A stretch of DNA of 64,000 bases. It comes from Candidatus Peribacter sp. (GTDB lineage Bacteria > Patescibacteriota > Gracilibacteria > Peribacterales > Peribacteraceae). The notes beneath the pieces were generated by a model, which saw only the letters and a list, made by a program, of their open reading frames with translations, was not told where the DNA came from and did no database searches. Positions 27,937 to 37,848 of this stretch are shown piece by piece. The position numbers were made by a program, and so were the translations under genes. The first letter of the stretch is position 1. The number at the start of each line of letters is the position of its first letter. The stretch spans positions 19,849-83,848 of the forward strand of contig JAUSKD010000045.1 in assembly GCA_030647195.1 (NCBI GenBank), read 5' to 3'.

Positions 27937-29442
27937 CTACACCAAGGCCAGCATCTTCTGATTGTCCCCTTCCTCTTCATCGTTCTGGAAGGACTCTCGT
28001 GTACTGTTGCGGCAGCTGCCGAGTTCCTTGAGCAATTTGGGCGTCACTTCGGGGGTGGGGTACTTTTTGGTGAAGCATCCTTCGCTGAAGTGTTTGATCT
28101 TGGGGTTTCCGTACCAGATGGCTTTGTGCATATCCTCGACGGTGCCGTAGAAGAGGCCGTCGGCTTTGATGTACTTGCGGATCTCTTCCACGGACATGTT
28201 TGCACCAATGAGTTCCTGGGTGGTGGGCAGGTCGATGCCGTACGGATCGGGGCTGATGATGGGAGGAGACGCCGAGGCGAAATACACTTTCTTGGCGCCG
28301 GCCTCGCGCACCAGCTCCACGATTTTCTTCGAGGTGTTGCCACGCACGATGGAGTCATCGACCAGCAGGACGGACTTGCCTTTGAATTCAAGTTCGATCG
28401 GATGGAGCTTGAAGTGCAGGCTGCGCTTGCGCATGTTCTGCCCCGGCATAATGAAGGTGCGGTGGATGTAGCGGTTTTTAATTAAACCCTCGCGGTAGCG
28501 CACGTTGAGTTTGCCCGCGAGCCCGGCCGCCACGGGACGACCCGTATCCGGCACGGGCACCACGGAATCGATGTGGATGCCGGCTGCCTTGATCTGCCGC
28601 GCGAGCGCCTCACCCATGCGGACGCGCGCCTTGTACACGTTCACACCGTCGATGGTGGAGTCGGGTGCCGCGAGGTACACCCACTCGAAGATGCAGGGGT
28701 TGAGCTCGCCGTGCCGGACCTGCCGGGAGTGCAGACGGTTCTTGTGGTCGATGAAGACCACTTCGCCCGGGCGCACGTCGCGTATAAATTCAAAATCAAG
28801 CGCGGGGAACGCGGAGTTTTCTGAGGCGATGATGTACTCCTCTTTCATGCCGTACTTGCGTTTGCCGATTTGAAGAGGCCGGATGCCGTGTGGATCGCGG
28901 AAGCCGACGATTCCCTGACCGCCGATCAGCGCCACGGCGGAGTAGGCGCCCTTGCAACGCTTGTAGACGCTCTTCATGGCGCTGAAGACCTGGTCGGGCG
29001 TCAGGCGCCCCTTCGGCCGCTGATTGCGAATCGCAACGGAGAGGACATTGAGCAGCACTTCGGAATCAGAATTCGTGTTGAGATGGCGGTACTCTTTCTC
29101 GAGCAGAAACTTGCGAAGCTCCGCGGCGTTCGTCAGGTTGCCGTTGTGTGCCAGAGCGATGCCAAAGGGTGTTGAGACGAAAAAGGGCTGCGCTTCGAAT
29201 TCGCTGGAGCAGCCTGCGGTGGGGTAGCGCACGTGCCCGACCCCCATGGTGCCGCGAAGGCGAAGCAGAGACTTGTCGTGAAAGACATCCTGCACGAGTC
29301 CGTTTGCTTTCTTCAGATGGAATTGGTTGTTATAGGTGATGATTCCTGCTGCATCCTGACCGCGATGTTGGAGGAGAATGAGGCCGTCATAGAGATCCTG
29401 AATCACATCTCTGAACCCGGCGACTGCAATTATTCCGCACAC
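27937..29442 (-). CDS. purF: Amidophosphoribosyltransferase
   Basis: MCGIIAVAGF N-terminal Cys glutaminase; LLVDDSIVRGNTSKKIV PRPP motif. Confidence 0.96.
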   Translation of the reverse strand: MCGIIAVAGFRDVIQDLYDGLILLQHRGQDAAGIITYNNQFHLKKANGLVQDVFHDKSLLRLRGTMGVGHVRYPTAGCSSEFEAQPFFVSTPFGIALAHNGNLTNAAELRKFLLEKEYRHLNTNSDSEVLLNVLSVAIRNQRPKGRLTPDQVFSAMKSVYKRCKGAYSAVALIGGQGIVGFRDPHGIRPLQIGKRKYGMKEEYIIASENSAFPALDFEFIRDVRPGEVVFIDHKNRLHSRQVRHGELNPCIFEWVYLAAPDSTIDGVNVYKARVRMGEALARQIKAAGIHIDSVVPVPDTGRPVAAGLAGKLNVRYREGLIKNRYIHRTFIMPGQNMRKRSLHFKLHPIELEFKGKSVLLVDDSIVRGNTSKKIVELVREAGAKKVYFASASPPIISPDPYGIDLPTTQELIGANMSVEEIRKYIKADGLFYGTVEDMHKAIWYGNPKIKHFSEGCFTKKYPTPEVTPKLLKELGSCRNSTRESFQNDEEEGDNQKMLALV

Positions 29443-29449
29443 GAGAGGA

Positions 29450-29473
29450 TTAGGGGGTAGGGGGTAGGGCGTA
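29450..29473. repeat. Short low-complexity intergenic array
   Basis: GGATTAGGGGGTAGGGGGTAGGGCGTAGG-type tandem words. Confidence 0.5.
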
Positions 29474-29586
29474 GGACACGCTCAAGCAGACCTTGCGGAG
29501 CGAAATCCGGAAGGCCGAAAAGCAGGGAAACGGTGTTTCCACGTATGCATTTTACTCAGAATGCGACGCACCGCAAGTTCTTCGAC

Positions 29587-30477
29587 TCATTTCTGCAACT
29601 GACGCTCCTTCGCGCGAACGCAGTTGCGAATCAAGGAAGCAACAGTCATCGGCCCGACACCGCCCGGAACCGGCGTGATGGCGGAGGCTTTCTCTGCAAC
29701 CGATGCATCGCAATCTCCCACGAGCCCCGCATCGGTCTTGTTCATGCCGACGTCGATGACCACAACGCCCTCTTTCACCATGTCACCGGTGATGAGGTTT
29801 GCCTTGCCCACGGCGACGATCAAAATGTCGGCCTGTCGTGTCAGATCGGCGAGATTCTTCGTATGGTGGTGGCAGACCGTTACGGTGGCATCGCGGTTCA
29901 AGAGCATCACGGCGATGGGCTTGCCCACGGTATTGCTGCGACCCACGATCACGACGTGCCTGCCCTTCACCGGAATTTTGTAGTGTTCCAGAAGAATGAC
30001 GATGCCGCCGGGGGTCGCGGGCGGCAGGTGTTCAAATTCCACCGAGAGGAACATCTTGCCCAGGTTGTATGCGCCGAAGCCGTCGATGTCCTTCTTCGGA
30101 TCGATCGCCTTCACGATCTCGGGAACATGCGCTTGCAGCGCTGGAGGCAGGGGAACCTGCACGATGAATCCGGTGACATCCGTATCGGTATTGAGTTTCG
30201 TCACGATGTCCATCAGGGTAGCCAGCTCCGTGTCTTCCGGCAGGTGGATGTGCTCACTGCGCATGCCCACCGCCTCGCAGCTCTTGAATTTCTGCTTGAT
30301 GTAGCTGGCACTTGCCGGATCATTGCCCACCTGCACCACAACCAGTTTGGGATCGAGCTTCTTCACCTTGGGCTTGAGGGTCAAAAGGAGCGCATCCGCT
30401 GCTTCCCGTCCGGAGAGGATTTGTGCTGGCATTGCATTGCCATGATAGAGGGAGGAAATGTTGCTGTGAACGGCCAT
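29587..30477 (-). CDS. folD: Methylenetetrahydrofolate dehydrogenase/cyclohydrolase
   Basis: DVTGFIVQVPLP; HVVIVGRSNTVGKPIAVMLLNRDATVTVCHHHT; TPVPGGVGPMTVASL. Confidence 0.95.
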   Translation of the reverse strand: MAVHSNISSLYHGNAMPAQILSGREAADALLLTLKPKVKKLDPKLVVVQVGNDPASASYIKQKFKSCEAVGMRSEHIHLPEDTELATLMDIVTKLNTDTDVTGFIVQVPLPPALQAHVPEIVKAIDPKKDIDGFGAYNLGKMFLSVEFEHLPPATPGGIVILLEHYKIPVKGRHVVIVGRSNTVGKPIAVMLLNRDATVTVCHHHTKNLADLTRQADILIVAVGKANLITGDMVKEGVVVIDVGMNKTDAGLVGDCDASVAEKASAITPVPGGVGPMTVASLIRNCVRAKERQLQK

Positions 30478-30508
30478 TTCTACTTTTTTGTCTGCTACGC
30501 TGTCAGGG

Positions 30509-31564
30509 ATGGCGATAGCGACGCGTCAGCACAGGTTCGGGGAGCTCTTTCCGTCAGCGCCTGCGTTCCGCTGGCGGCAGGCGGAAGCGGCGCTCTTTCA
30601 GCCCGATGCAAAGGGGTGGGGGAGTGTCTCGGTCTTTCCCAAGGCGATGCGTGAGGAAGCGGAGGCGAAGATTCCATGGATGTCCGTCGCGCTCGATCGG
30701 ATGTTCGAGAGCAGGGATCAAGAAACACTCAAGGCGGTGCTCTCGACGGAAGACCATTTGCTCTTCGAGACCGTGCTTATGGGGAATGCCCGGGAGCAGT
30801 GGACGGTGTGCGTGTCGTCACAAGTGGGATGCGCCATGCGCTGCGCGTTCTGCGCCACGGGGGCGATGGGACTCAAGCGAAGTCTCAACGAGGACGAGAT
30901 CACCGATCAGCTGCGGTTCTGGCAGTCATTTCTCCGGGAGCGGCCGGAAGCCGATGCGCGCATCAGTAACGTTGTCTTCATGGGCATGGGCGAGCCGCTC
31001 ACGAATGTGGACAATGTGAAGCAGGCCATCCGCACGTGGGTGGACAAGACCGACATCGGCCCGACGCACATCACGGTCTCCACGGTCGGGGTTCTGCCCG
31101 CGATGGATCAGTTGCTGGAGGATAAGGACTGGCCATCGGTGCGGATTGCGATTTCGCTTCACAGCGCGGATCAAACCGAGCGAGAAAAGATTGTGCCAAG
31201 TACCGTACCGCACTTTTTGGACAAACTTGCGGACTGGTGCCGGCGCTACCGCCAGATCCTCGGCAACCGTCGTCACCATCTCACCTTCGAGTACACGCTG
31301 ATCAGCGGCGTCAACGACACCCCGGAGCAGGCGGAAATGCTTGCGCGGTTCATTGAGCGGTGCGGCAAGCCGAAACTGAATGTCATTCCACTGAATCCCG
31401 TTTCAGGGAAACCCTTCACCGCAAGCGATCAGAAGAGGATTGAGCTGTTCAAGCAGGTGATTCTGCGTCACGGGATTGACGTGATGCAGCGCCGAACCAT
31501 GGGGGATGACATTGCGGCGGCCTGCGGTCAGCTCGCGACTGGGGAACAGCCGCATATGATTTGA
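30509..31564 (+). CDS. rlmN: 23S rRNA (adenine-C2) methyltransferase RlmN
   Basis: Radical SAM CxxxCxxC: GCAMRCAFCATGAMGLKRSL; NVVFMGMGEPLTN. Confidence 0.95.
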   Translation: MAIATRQHRFGELFPSAPAFRWRQAEAALFQPDAKGWGSVSVFPKAMREEAEAKIPWMSVALDRMFESRDQETLKAVLSTEDHLLFETVLMGNAREQWTVCVSSQVGCAMRCAFCATGAMGLKRSLNEDEITDQLRFWQSFLRERPEADARISNVVFMGMGEPLTNVDNVKQAIRTWVDKTDIGPTHITVSTVGVLPAMDQLLEDKDWPSVRIAISLHSADQTEREKIVPSTVPHFLDKLADWCRRYRQILGNRRHHLTFEYTLISGVNDTPEQAEMLARFIERCGKPKLNVIPLNPVSGKPFTASDQKRIELFKQVILRHGIDVMQRRTMGDDIAAACGQLATGEQPHMI

Positions 31565-31611
31565 TGTGCAATCATTTTTGCAAGGAGCACATTCTTTTGC
31601 TGGTTCCTTTC

Positions 31612-31644
31612 GTACTTTCTTTGTCAGGGCGACAAAGAAAGTAC
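31612..31644. terminator. Perfect 14-bp hairpin between convergent rlmN and tmk
   Basis: GTACTTTCTTTGTC-AGGGC-GACAAAGAAAGTAC. Confidence 0.55.
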
Positions 31645-31760
31645 CAAAGAAAACGCTCCGCCTATGGCCCTCTCCGCTATCGCCGCCACATAGTCGGGTT
31701 TCCGGGATTATGTGTGTTGTATTGTTTCGAACCGGTTTTGTTTCTGTAGGTGTTTCGCCG

Positions 31761-32348
31761 TTATTTTATTTGCACGTGTCTGTAGATCACTTCGGCCACT
31801 TCCTCCAGTGATCCGGAGGTATCGATGACGCGGATCAGAGGATCTTCCGCCGCGAGGAGCTTGTAGGCGTCGTAGACCTTGTGCTGGAGCTCCGTGCGTT
31901 CCAGTGCATCCGTCTGATCGCGCCGGGTCATGCGTTCCTGCAGGACTGCGAAGGGCGGGAGCAGGAAGAATGTTTCGTCAGGTCGAATAAATTTTTTGTT
32001 CATCTCGTCCAGTTGCGCCCGCGAAATGCCGAGGGCAAAACCGTAGGCGATGGTCGAGTGAAAGTAGCGGTCCGAAATCACCGTTGTCCCCCGGGCGAGT
32101 GCCGGTTCGATCACCTGCTCAAGGTGCCACGTGCGGTCTGCGCAAAACCGGCTCTGTAGATCGAAGGGCGAGAAGGATTTTCCCGCGCGCAAGTCGCTGC
32201 GGATAGCCGATCCGATGGGTCCGTCGGTGGGCTCGAACGTGCACAGGACGGGGAGTTTTTCGCGGGCCAGGCGGTCTCCGAGCAGCTTCACATGCTTGGT
32301 TGTTCCCGCTCCGTCGGGTCCTTCGAGGACAATGAATTTTCCGCGCAT
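31761..32348 (-). CDS. tmk: Thymidylate kinase
   Basis: KFIVLEGPDGAGTTKHVKLL P-loop; ISDRYFHSTIAYG. Confidence 0.92.
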   Translation of the reverse strand: MRGKFIVLEGPDGAGTTKHVKLLGDRLAREKLPVLCTFEPTDGPIGSAIRSDLRAGKSFSPFDLQSRFCADRTWHLEQVIEPALARGTTVISDRYFHSTIAYGFALGISRAQLDEMNKKFIRPDETFFLLPPFAVLQERMTRRDQTDALERTELQHKVYDAYKLLAAEDPLIRVIDTSGSLEEVAEVIYRHVQIK

Positions 32349-32377
32349 TGGGCGTCAGTATACGCCAAAGCCGCATG

Positions 32378-32406
32378 TTGAAATATAGGTCAAAATGTTG
32401 TATAAT
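32378..32406 (+). promoter_or_regulatory. Sigma70-type promoter for the 32421-35274 operon
   Basis: TTGAAA-17-TATAAT upstream of ATG 32421. Confidence 0.65.
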
Positions 32407-32420
32407 TACTAGAAAGACAC

Positions 32421-32858
32421 ATGAACTTCCTCCGTGCGATCTCCGGCCTTCCCGGGCTTCTCAAACGGCCTGCATTCGTGGCCCAGGTCATCGCGACGGA
32501 TTTTCTGCCGTGGGTCCTCTGGGAGGAGCCGAAGAACATCCTGCGCGGGTACTTCGCGTACGCCAGAGCGTTCTCGGAAATTCTGTCCGTGCCGTTCCTG
32601 CTCAGGTCGCTCATGAGTCCCTGGAAGGGTATTGCGGAGGAGATGCCGAGCATCGTCCGGTGGGACCAGTTTCTGCAGGCGTTCTTCGTCAACCTGGTGA
32701 CGCGGATGATCGGCATGGTCATCCGGTTGGTCGCGATCATCCTCTCCCTCGTCCTGCAGGTTTTGCTCTTCGCGCTATTCGTTGTGCTCTTCGTGGGATG
32801 GTTCGTCTTCCCGCTTGTCGCGATCGGCATTCTCGCCGTTGTGTTCATCATTGTCTGA
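32421..32858 (+). CDS. Hypothetical membrane protein, operon partner of the AAA+ protein
   Basis: 145 aa, C-terminal hydrophobic helices; stop is 1 nt before the next ATG. Confidence 0.75.
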   Translation: MNFLRAISGLPGLLKRPAFVAQVIATDFLPWVLWEEPKNILRGYFAYARAFSEILSVPFLLRSLMSPWKGIAEEMPSIVRWDQFLQAFFVNLVTRMIGMVIRLVAIILSLVLQVLLFALFVVLFVGWFVFPLVAIGILAVVFIIV

Positions 32859-32859
32859 C

Positions 32860-35274
32860 ATGGCCTCTACGATCGATATCACCGGCACACGCACCTGCCT
32901 CGCAGCCATCCTGACCGGGCTCTTTTTCAGCCTGGCGACGTGGCTCGGCACGGCGGTGCTGTTCGGCGCCATCTTCCTGTTCGCGGAAGAGAGCAGCCAG
33001 TGGACGGCGGCGGGGCTGCTGGCCGCACTGATCCTTGCCGCACTCTTCATCATCCGGCGCTTCATCGTAGACCGGTTGGGGGACGATGCGCACCTCGCGC
33101 TCAATGCAAAGACAGCGGCGGACCGCCTGCCGCTCGATCTGGTCGTGCACCTGCATGATTTCACTTCTGTTTCCACAGCAGAGCTGCTGCGATCTGCCCT
33201 GACATCTTCACGCGGCAGATTCCTGCTCGCACAGATGGCCGCGCGGCCCGAGGTGGCGTGGGAGTGCCTGCGCGAAACCGCCCAGGACCTCGATGCGTCC
33301 GCGTTCCTCGATGAGGCAGCGCAGCGTCTGCCGGAGTTTGGCAAGAAAATGATTTCAGCGCCGTACATTCTGTACCTGCTCTTCGAGAAGAGTCCGTTGT
33401 CCGCGGAATTCCTGAATGGTCTCGATCTCTCTCTGCAGGATCTGAAGGCCATGCTCACGTGGGAGAAATTCCACACGCTCATGCCCAAAAAACATATGAT
33501 GTTCAGTCCGCACGTGCTCATCCGCACCTTCGGCGGGCTCGAGAAATCATGGATGCTGGGGTACACGAGTGCGTTAGACCGTCTCACGAGTGAAATCACC
33601 AGCGAAATTCTCTGGAAGGATGACCGTTCTGTGCTCCTGCACGCGCCGATGATCGAAGAGGCGCACCGCATCCTCGCGCGGCAGGCGAATCACAACATTC
33701 TCGTGGTCGGGCCGCAGGGAGTGGGCAAAACGACATTTGTGGAAAATGCCTTGTATCAACTTCGCCGCAGCGAGGTGAAAGAATCAAAATCCACGACCAG
33801 GATCCTCACGCTCAGGACCGCGGAGTTGCTGTCGGGCGGCGCGCCCTCCGACACGTTCCTGCTGCAGGCGCTCCGGCAGGCAGAGAAGACGGGGCACTAC
33901 GTGCTGGTCATCGAGAATATTGCGCTGCTGCTTGCGTCCGCCGATTCCAAAGTGCTGACGGTGCTGCAGAAACTGCTGGAGACGAAGAATATTTCGGTGA
34001 TCGGCATTGCGCGTACAGAGGATTATCACGACGTCATCAAGCGCTCCACGGCGGTCGAGAGTCTCTTCTCGGTGTTGCCCCTGGAAGAACCGAAGGACGA
34101 GGAAATTCTGGCGGTCCTGATGGAGCAGCACTTCCGTCTGGAGCATGCGCTCCACGTTACGGTCACGTACAAGGCACTGCAGGCCATTCTCACGCTCACA
34201 CGCCGCTATCTCGGCAGGGGAGCATTCCCCGGCAAGGCCGTTTCTGTCATGACGGATGCCATGGCGGCCGCGCACAAGGCGCGGGTGAGCGCCGTCATCG
34301 AGCCGCACATTCGCGAGATCGTTTCGCGCACCTCGCACGTGGACGTGACGGACGTGAAGGAAGGTGAGCGTGACCGGCTCCTGAAGCTCGAAGAGACGAT
34401 GCGCGCCTCGGTGATCGGACAGGAGGTCGCGGTGCATGCGGTGGCCAGCGCCCTCAAGCGTGCGCGCCTGGATGTCGGCGCCGGCAAGCGGCCGCTCGGC
34501 ACGTTCCTCTTTCTGGGTCCCACGGGAGTCGGCAAGACGCAGACCGCCAAGACGCTGGCCGAGGTGTACTTCGGCGCCGCGGACCGCATGATCCGCCTCG
34601 ACATGAACGAGTACTCCACCGAAGCCAGCATCGAGGGCATTCTGGGATCGCCGCAGGCCGGCAAAGATCATGCCGAGGGGTTCCTGACCAAGCGCATTCA
34701 GGATCAGCCGTTCTCGCTGCTGCTCCTCGATGAAATGGAGAAGGCACATCCCTCCGTCGTCAACCTGTTCCTGCAGGTGCTGGATGAAGGCGTGCTGATC
34801 GACCATCACGGGGTGAAGACGGATTTCCGCAACACGATCATCATCGCGACCTCGAATGCCGGAGCGCTCTTCATCCGGGATTTCGTATCAAAGAATCCCA
34901 CGGTGGACCCCGGGACCTTCAAGAAGGCGGTAACCGATACGGTCCTTGCCCAGAAGATCTTCTCGCCTGAGTTCATCAACCGCTTCGACGAGGTCGTTGT
35001 GTTCCAACCGCTCTCGCTTGCGGATGCCACGAAGGTGGCGTTCCTGCAGATCCGGGAAGTGGTCGCCGATATCCTGAAGAAGCGCGGCATCATCGTTCAG
35101 GTGGAGGAGCCGCTCATCCGGCAGATCGTTGCGCGCGGCTACAGCGCGGAATTCGGCGCACGTGCCATGCGGCGCGTCATCACGCAGGAGCTCGAAGATC
35201 GCATTGCCGAGGAGCTGCTCAAGCGTGACCTGAAGCGCGGTGAAACCATCGTGATCGGGCTGAAGGCGCAGTAG
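32860..35274 (+). CDS. Membrane-anchored two-domain AAA+ ATPase, ClpA/B/C-like
   Basis: Two N-terminal TM helices; Walker A GPQGVGKT and GPTGVGKT; C-terminal FSPEFINRFDE. Start moved to 32860 (MASTIDI) from track start 32782. Confidence 0.85.
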   Translation: MASTIDITGTRTCLAAILTGLFFSLATWLGTAVLFGAIFLFAEESSQWTAAGLLAALILAALFIIRRFIVDRLGDDAHLALNAKTAADRLPLDLVVHLHDFTSVSTAELLRSALTSSRGRFLLAQMAARPEVAWECLRETAQDLDASAFLDEAAQRLPEFGKKMISAPYILYLLFEKSPLSAEFLNGLDLSLQDLKAMLTWEKFHTLMPKKHMMFSPHVLIRTFGGLEKSWMLGYTSALDRLTSEITSEILWKDDRSVLLHAPMIEEAHRILARQANHNILVVGPQGVGKTTFVENALYQLRRSEVKESKSTTRILTLRTAELLSGGAPSDTFLLQALRQAEKTGHYVLVIENIALLLASADSKVLTVLQKLLETKNISVIGIARTEDYHDVIKRSTAVESLFSVLPLEEPKDEEILAVLMEQHFRLEHALHVTVTYKALQAILTLTRRYLGRGAFPGKAVSVMTDAMAAAHKARVSAVIEPHIREIVSRTSHVDVTDVKEGERDRLLKLEETMRASVIGQEVAVHAVASALKRARLDVGAGKRPLGTFLFLGPTGVGKTQTAKTLAEVYFGAADRMIRLDMNEYSTEASIEGILGSPQAGKDHAEGFLTKRIQDQPFSLLLLDEMEKAHPSVVNLFLQVLDEGVLIDHHGVKTDFRNTIIIATSNAGALFIRDFVSKNPTVDPGTFKKAVTDTVLAQKIFSPEFINRFDEVVVFQPLSLADATKVAFLQIREVVADILKKRGIIVQVEEPLIRQIVARGYSAEFGARAMRRVITQELEDRIAEELLKRDLKRGETIVIGLKAQ

Positions 35275-35286
35275 CCAACAGCACGC

Positions 35287-36357
35287 TCACTCGCCCATGC
35301 CCGTATAGCGCTGGACCTTCTCGAGGCTGGGATGGTAGTTCCCTTGCATGGCCCTCCGGTTCTTCCATCCTTCCAGAAGCATCGCATCGTGACCGGCGGG
35401 GATATCGATGCCGCCCGGTTTCGGAAACGTCTGCTGGTATGGCCGTTCCACGTTGGCGCGTGAGAAGGAGGAGCCGGTGTGCCCGCGCACTTTCGCCATC
35501 GCCTGCAGCAGGGAGCGGGAGGTTTCGGGGGAATGCCCGCCCGAGAGAAAAACCACCAGCAGTTCCTCGGGGATCTCGGCACGTTCGCAGATGCGCTGCC
35601 AGGCTTCTGCGCTCGCTTCGGGAATAATCCGCTCGCCGCTCGCACTCCCCGGGGCCGGGAAGCTCGTCTTGATGGCATAGGGGTGATCACTCAAGCCTTC
35701 GCGGCTGATGCCGTCGATCATTCCCCCAAGAACACGCGTCATAAGTTCTTCATTCTCCTGCAGTGTTCCGGCATTGTCCTTGGCGAACTCGGGCTCGAGG
35801 ATCGCCATCATCTGCCCGTTTTTCGCCGCCTTCCGTTGGACCTGCACCATCTGGTCGGCCGCATCGTCTGCGTGGCCCTTGCCGCAGGTGATCGTGGTGC
35901 GCGTCTTGATCAGGTGTACGCCCCACTTTTCGACAAGCTCGCGCATCCCGACGCACAACTGGTCCAGCTCTGTTGCGAGACCCGTGTTCTTGTCGAGCCC
36001 GAGCTTTTTGCCGATGACGAGGACGTTGCTGTCCCGAAGGGAATCCTGCAGGGGCTTTCCATCCGGTCCGACGAGTGAGAAGAGATCGTCGTGCACGATC
36101 GCCGCGCCGAAGTACTGATTGAGACCCGGTGTCGTCGCCAGCATCACACGCGCGGCCTTTGCTTTCTCCTGAAAGTCCGCTTCATCCCCGATGGGCACGC
36201 CGAATTGCTGCATGTGCTTGCGATGGGTTCCTTCACTCTGGTCCATGGCGAGGAAGTGCGGCGGACGGTTGGGGTCCTGCATCGCCTGTACGGTTTCTGA
36301 AAAGGTGAGCTTCTGGGGATCTTCCGGCAGAGGAGTGAGTTCGCATGGTTCGGACAT
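35287..36357 (-). CDS. Class I fructose-bisphosphate aldolase
   Basis: FLAMDQSEGTHRKHMQQFGV; AILEPEF; KTSFPAPG; SFSRANVERPYQQTF. Confidence 0.8.
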   Translation of the reverse strand: MSEPCELTPLPEDPQKLTFSETVQAMQDPNRPPHFLAMDQSEGTHRKHMQQFGVPIGDEADFQEKAKAARVMLATTPGLNQYFGAAIVHDDLFSLVGPDGKPLQDSLRDSNVLVIGKKLGLDKNTGLATELDQLCVGMRELVEKWGVHLIKTRTTITCGKGHADDAADQMVQVQRKAAKNGQMMAILEPEFAKDNAGTLQENEELMTRVLGGMIDGISREGLSDHPYAIKTSFPAPGSASGERIIPEASAEAWQRICERAEIPEELLVVFLSGGHSPETSRSLLQAMAKVRGHTGSSFSRANVERPYQQTFPKPGGIDIPAGHDAMLLEGWKNRRAMQGNYHPSLEKVQRYTGMGE

Positions 36358-36508
36358 GGGAGAGGAGGGAAGTGGGAAACCGAAGACAGGTTGCCCATGG
36401 TATGGCAGATTCCTTTCCCGTGCGGTTGCCTATGGTATGCGAAGTGACCCGTCATCCCATTGTGGACACGGGCAAGCCCTGCAGCGGGGGGAGGGGATGT
36501 CTGGTTTT

Positions 36509-37759
36509 CTAGACTTCGTGAAAGACCTGCGTGCTCCGTTTCCTGAACACGAAGACGAAGAGCATCCATGCGAGGAAGATGAGTCCGCTTCCTACGATCG
36601 TGGGGAGCCCCGGATGCAGGGTGGCGATGACACCGGCGATAATCGGGGGCAGGGCCATGGCGAGTGCCTGGAGGGACTGGTTGATGCCCAGCACTTCGCC
36701 CTGTGATTCGGGCCCGGCCAGATTCGAGACGATGGCGGTGGCGTTGGGGTGTGTGAGGCCGTTACTGACCGCGATGAACGGGAAGACCAGGTAGATGAAG
36801 GCGACGCGTTCAGGCAGCAGCAGGAAGGGGAGCGATGCCGCGAGGGTGAAGGCCGACACGCTCACGATCTGCTCGGACGAAAATCGCCGCGAGAGCGGTC
36901 GGTTGATGAGCCCCTGCGTGATGGCGATCCAGAGCCCCATGTACGCATACAGGTTGCCGATGTCGCTCTGCGTGAAGTTGAAGCGCTCGATGAGCATGAC
37001 CTGAAAGAACTGCGTGAAGAAATTGAACCCCAGCACGAGCAGGAACGAGACGAAGAGAATCGTCCTCAGGTGTGGAAACTGGAATGCGCGGCGGATGTTC
37101 CGAAAGCCGGTGAAGAGACTGATGCGCGTGCTCGTGCGGGTATGGAGCGTCTCGGGCAGGAACCGTACTACCAGAAGGATGTTGAGCCCCGCGAGGATCG
37201 CTGCGGCCCAGAAGGGGGTCGATGACGTGAACCACGGAAGGACGGTGGGATCCGCCAGCTTGCCGCCCATGAAGGGACCCAAAATGAAGCCGAGGCCGAA
37301 GGCCATGCCGATCAGGCCGAAGTTGCGTGCTTTCTCTTTGGGCTCGCTGACATCTGCAATGGCGGACTGCGCAGCCGAGATGTTGCCGCCCGTGAAGCCA
37401 TCCAAAGCGCGGCTGAGGAAGATCAGCCACACCTGTCCTGTCACGATGCCGTATCCGGTGAGCAGATAGCCCAGGAGTGTGCCGCAGAGGGCGATCATGA
37501 TGATTCTGCGCCTGCCGTAGCGGTCCGAGAGGGCGCCGAAGATGGGCGCGCCAAAGAACTGGGCGAGGGGGTACGTGGCGACCAGAAATCCGTAGAGGAT
37601 CGTCCGGGTTTCGAGTGACATGCCCGGGGGCAAAATCCCCGAGGGGCTGATCAAGAGCAGCGCCAGAATCGGGATCGCGAGACCCATACCCAAAAGATCC
37701 AGAAAGATCGTGAAGAAGAGGGTCCAGAGCACGGTACGGGGATGCTTCGGTTTGGTCAT
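36509..37759 (-). CDS. MFS transporter (TetA/drug-efflux-like)
   Basis: 12-TM pattern; GALSDRYGRRRIIM MFS motif. Confidence 0.88.
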   Translation of the reverse strand: MTKPKHPRTVLWTLFFTIFLDLLGMGLAIPILALLLISPSGILPPGMSLETRTILYGFLVATYPLAQFFGAPIFGALSDRYGRRRIIMIALCGTLLGYLLTGYGIVTGQVWLIFLSRALDGFTGGNISAAQSAIADVSEPKEKARNFGLIGMAFGLGFILGPFMGGKLADPTVLPWFTSSTPFWAAAILAGLNILLVVRFLPETLHTRTSTRISLFTGFRNIRRAFQFPHLRTILFVSFLLVLGFNFFTQFFQVMLIERFNFTQSDIGNLYAYMGLWIAITQGLINRPLSRRFSSEQIVSVSAFTLAASLPFLLLPERVAFIYLVFPFIAVSNGLTHPNATAIVSNLAGPESQGEVLGINQSLQALAMALPPIIAGVIATLHPGLPTIVGSGLIFLAWMLFVFVFRKRSTQVFHEV

Positions 37760-37848
37760 GGGGAGGTGCCAGTGTAGCGGAAGCGACATCAAGAAAGAAT
37801 GTCACCCTGAGGAGCGGGCAGAGCGGGTGTCTCGAAGGGTGGTCAATT

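Noticed and set aside
33784-34809. 341-aa minus-strand ORF
   Set aside because: Antisense to the AAA+ ATPase gene; no domain signal.
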